A stretch of 7,735 nt of DNA from Anaerolineae bacterium. Lineage in GTDB: Bacteria; Chloroflexota; Anaerolineae; Epilineales; JAHCIE01. Below the pieces are notes generated by a model that ran no database searches, had not been told where the DNA came from, and saw only the letters and a program-made list of their open reading frames with translations. This document shows, one piece after another, positions 5,449-7,735 of the stretch. The translations under genes were made by a program, and so were the position numbers. The DNA lies in assembly GCA_026129385.1 (NCBI GenBank), contig JAHCIE010000148.1:1-7735 (forward strand). The letters are read 5' to 3'. Positions within the stretch are counted from its first letter, which is position 1. Each line of letters begins with the position of its first letter.

Positions 5449-6045
5449 ATGTTCTACCGACGCTCTGATATGTCAGTCACGCAGCCGCTGGTCTATGATA
5501 TCCGCGTCGCCGGGGTGGTGGATCCCGCCTTCTCCGACTACATGCGCGGCATGACCATCACGCCGGACACGGCCTCGACTGAAGGCCCGGTGACGATAGT
5601 GCGAGGCACATGCCCCGACCACTCCGCCTTTGTAGGCGTGCTGAGCACACTGGGCACTCTGGGCTTCGCGGTCATGAGTGTGAGATGCCTCGGCGCTCCC
5701 AACGGGACTTCGGTGGACCAGGCGATGTTCGCTGAGGGGGTGGGAGCGGGCGCGCAGGCCGAGGACGCTCAAAGGCTAGAGCCGGCCGCCGTGGTGGCGG
5801 GCGGTATGACGGTGGTGGGCGGTGTGGCGGTGGTGGGGGTGAGGTTTAGCGACAAGGCGCTCGCCCCGTTCCGCAAAGGCGGGGTAGGGCGCATCGGCGC
5901 TGGGACCGGCCTTCTCGTCGGGGGCCTGCTGAGCGCCGGTGGGCCGCCGTGTATGCTGGTCGGGGCCATCTCCGGCGCGATTATCGGCGGCCTGGCGGCC
6001 AGCCTGATGGGGAAGACGCTCAAGGCGAAGCCTAGCGAGGGCTAG
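5449..6045 (+). CDS. Two-domain protein: small alpha/beta N-terminus fused to a glycine-rich membrane segment
   Basis: A 198-residue protein of unknown function. Residues about 14-80 (YDIRVAGVVDPAFSDYMRGM at the start, then a strand TIVRGTC, a helix HSAFVGVLSTLGTLG and a strand AVMSVRC) resemble a stand-alone family of about 80 residues that I remember from Chloroflexota and Actinomycetota, 'YxIRVxGxLDxxWSxWFxGMTIT'. That family has no known function to me. Residues about 112-132 and 146-187 are Gly/Ala/Val-rich hydrophobic stretches with small-residue packing motifs (GGxxxVGG, GxxxGxxxxGGL), like glycine-zipper membrane proteins. The end is basic. The stretch 5790-5850 is G-rich with a near repeat. 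The start at 5449 has GGAAGG at 5432-5437, 11 bases upstream; the in-frame ATG at 5470 has no such site. It is last in the + strand run and shares its stop region with the convergent regulator. Confidence 0.75.
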   Translation: MFYRRSDMSVTQPLVYDIRVAGVVDPAFSDYMRGMTITPDTASTEGPVTIVRGTCPDHSAFVGVLSTLGTLGFAVMSVRCLGAPNGTSVDQAMFAEGVGAGAQAEDAQRLEPAAVVAGGMTVVGGVAVVGVRFSDKALAPFRKGGVGRIGAGTGLLVGGLLSAGGPPCMLVGAISGAIIGGLAASLMGKTLKAKPSEG

Positions 6046-7735
6046 TGGGGTGGGAGAAGCCCGAGCGCCCGTGCGCGCTGCACGGCCTCTCGACGATTGG
6101 TGACACCAAGCTTGCCAATGAGGCGGCTCGTGTGCCGTTTCACTGTCAGCGGGGAGATAAACAACTTCTCCGCAATCTCCTTGTTGGAGAGTCGCTGCGC
6201 CAGCAGGAGCAGAATCTCTATCTCGCGGTTGGTGAGCGGCTCGACTAACTCCTCATCATGGGCGCGCACCCTGGGCAACGGTGTCTCGGCGGGGAAGGCC
6301 GCCAGCACCCGCTTCAGGTAGGCGGGGGTCACGTCACACTCCCGGAGTGTCTGCAACAGGGGCGCGAGCGCGGGGCCTACGTCGACGAAAGTGCGGATGA
6401 GGTCCATTGGCTCGGCCAGCCTCACGGCGCGTTCCAACTTTGCCAGCCCCTCTCCATATCGCTGCGCGGCCGTCAGGCCGACGGCCTGCAGGGCCAGGAT
6501 TCTGACTAGCACCCGCTGTGTGTGGGTATCCACGGCGGCGGCCTCGAGCGCGGCCAGTAGCTTGAGGGCCTGCTGCCGCTCGCCCGCTCTGCCAGCGGCC
6601 AGGAGAGCCTGGGCGCGGGTGATAGCCGGAATCTCCGTCTCAACGGTCTTCCAGATCGGTAGGTCGCCTGGCAACTGGGTTGCACCGCGCAACGCCTCGT
6701 CTACATCCTGGCGAGCGAGGGCCAATCGGACCTGAAGCGACGCGCTGGCCGCTTCTTCCACCCGGCCGCCTGTCTGGCAGCGTTCCATCAGATCACGGAC
6801 CGTCGTCTCGGCGTCATGCGTTCGCCCCTGTGCCTCATAGGCCAGGGCCAGCTCGATCAGGCTGTCGCGGACGCACAAGAAGTTCCCAGGGTAGGGATTC
6901 TCAGTGACTAGCTTGAACTGCTCGACCGCCTGGTCGAGCTCGTTGCGTTCGTAGTGCAGGCTTGCCAGCCCGTAGGTGGCCCACATCTTGCTCAAGGGGA
7001 GAGAATCGTCCGCCGCCCTGGCCAGCAGGCGCAGCGTACGCTCCAGCTCGCGACTCGGGCCTGCCATCCAGTAGATAGCCACCAGCGCGAGAAGGGCCCG
7101 CATCTTTACAGTGGCTGGTTCGTCGTGGGTATCGACTACCTGCCACAGGAGTTGCGTAGCTTCGGGTCCACGGCCAGCCGCATACAAGGCGACGCCCATG
7201 TGGTAAACCGCGACGCCGCGCGCGTAGGCGTAGTCCCGTGGCAGATTAGCCCATGCTTCCGCAGCGAGTTCCAGACAACCTTCCCGCACGCCGTCGCCCC
7301 ACCACAAGACATAGCATTTGAGGACAGCAAGCTCAGCCCGGGCTGCTCCACGTTCCTCTTCCGTCAAGGGCAGGTGGGCGTCGGCCACCATCGCCTCGAC
7401 CACGGTCAGCAGCGTCGAGACCGAGTGTCGGTCAAACTGGATGGCAGCCACCCAGGCCTGAGCCAGCAGGAGGGCTGGGCGCTGACGAATCAGGTCCTCG
7501 GGCAATAGAGCCAGCCAGCGATCTAGCCCCCGCCCCTCTTCACGGTTGAGTCGTGCGTGGGTTTGAGCTTGTACGATGTCGGCCGCGCGGCAGGTATCAC
7601 CGGCGGCCAGGGCGTGCCGCACGGCGTCGCCGATGAAGCCATGCTCGGCGTACCAGTCGGAGGCCTGACGGTGGAGGTCGGCGATACTCTCGCTGTCCCA
7701 TTGAGCGGCCAGTTCGTTCCGTAGCAGTTCGCGGA
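6042..7735 (-). CDS. MalT-like LuxR family transcriptional regulator, C-terminal part (5' end beyond window)
   Basis: Large signal-transducing transcription activator. The C-terminal 64 residues (coded by 6045-6236) are a LuxR/GerE helix-turn-helix: LTNREIEILLLLAQ, then LSNKEIAEKLFISPLTVKRH, then the dimer helix. Before it lies a long all-alpha region of TPR-like repeats (for example RGVAVYHMGVALYAAGRGPEA and SLIELALAYEAQGRTHDAE). The GTG at 7622 is not the start. The frame stays open to the window edge and reads ELLRNELAAQWDS, then ADLHRQASDWYAEHGF, then AVRHALAAGD, which is the typical MalT/LuxR-ATPase segment after the winged helix. The P-loop STAND ATPase domain must lie further right. 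At least 563 residues are present here; full proteins of this class usually have 850-1000. These proteins bind an inducer and ATP, multimerise and activate promoters. Its target is unknown. It converges on the metal-transport genes and may be unrelated to them. Confidence 0.93.
   Translation of the reverse strand, partial: RELLRNELAAQWDSESIADLHRQASDWYAEHGFIGDAVRHALAAGDTCRAADIVQAQTHARLNREEGRGLDRWLALLPEDLIRQRPALLLAQAWVAAIQFDRHSVSTLLTVVEAMVADAHLPLTEEERGAARAELAVLKCYVLWWGDGVREGCLELAAEAWANLPRDYAYARGVAVYHMGVALYAAGRGPEATQLLWQVVDTHDEPATVKMRALLALVAIYWMAGPSRELERTLRLLARAADDSLPLSKMWATYGLASLHYERNELDQAVEQFKLVTENPYPGNFLCVRDSLIELALAYEAQGRTHDAETTVRDLMERCQTGGRVEEAASASLQVRLALARQDVDEALRGATQLPGDLPIWKTVETEIPAITRAQALLAAGRAGERQQALKLLAALEAAAVDTHTQRVLVRILALQAVGLTAAQRYGEGLAKLERAVRLAEPMDLIRTFVDVGPALAPLLQTLRECDVTPAYLKRVLAAFPAETPLPRVRAHDEELVEPLTNREIEILLLLAQRLSNKEIAEKLFISPLTVKRHTSRLIGKLGVTNRREAVQRARALGLLPPH

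Noticed and set aside
6954..7508. 184-codon + strand frame opposite the regulator
   Set aside because: It lies antisense to conserved TPR-like coding sequence and shows no family features.
6042..7622. Complete 526-residue regulator starting at the GTG at 7622
   Set aside because: The frame continues to the right edge with typical MalT-like sequence (LHRQASDWYAEHG), so the gene is cut by the window and the GTG is an internal valine codon.
1..7735. CRISPR arrays, tRNA or rRNA genes, insertion sequences, attachment sites
   Set aside because: No spaced direct repeats, no cloverleaf-like or rRNA-like segment, no transposase motif and no terminal inverted repeats were seen; the window is almost wholly coding.

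Overview
The window is GC-rich, densely coded bacterial DNA. Genes run head to tail on the + strand from the left edge to 6045. One long gene on the - strand enters from the right edge and stops at 6042. The best guess for the source is a Chloroflexota-like or other GC-rich environmental bacterium. Support for this is a MalT/LuxR-type giant regulator, a small-protein domain of the 'YxIRVxGxxDxxxS' type that I associate with Chloroflexota and Actinomycetota, and Cys-less HMA-like (HMA2-type) proteins beside a P1B ATPase. This is inference from protein style; no rRNA or marker gene is present.

Layout: (1) 2-1387, C-terminal part of a heavy-metal P1B-type ATPase (5' end outside the window) with an unusual disordered tail of about 165 residues; (2) 1406-1705, a 99-residue small protein of unknown role; (3) 1731-2411, an HMA2-like protein with a C-terminal membrane hairpin; (4) 2423-3106, a DUF1345 membrane protein; (5) 3180-4145, a cation diffusion facilitator of the ZnT9-like group; (6) 4217-4690 (possibly from 4142), a second HMA2-like protein with a DUF5132-like amphipathic segment; (7) 4733-5425, a ZIP-family permease with no histidine at all; (8) 5449-6045, a two-part protein with a small alpha/beta N-terminal domain and a glycine-rich membrane C-terminus; (9) 7735-6042 on the - strand, the C-terminal part of a MalT-like LuxR regulator.

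Genes 1-8 are separated by only about 10-75 bases, most have a Shine-Dalgarno sequence, and I see no terminator between them, so they probably form one transcript. The theme is metal-cation transport: a P1B pump, a CDF antiporter and a ZIP-like permease. Two Cys-less HMA-fold proteins may dock onto or regulate the pump, and there are two membrane proteins of unknown role. No classical metal-responsive repressor (ArsR, MerR, CsoR, DtxR or Fur type) is present. The only regulator is the convergent MalT-like protein, which may be unrelated.

The candidate for something poorly described is the combination itself: a pump, paired Cys-less HMA2 proteins, a CDF with a changed TM5 site, a His-free ZIP and DUF1345, suggesting a non-canonical cation system whose substrate cannot be read from the usual His/Cys ligands.
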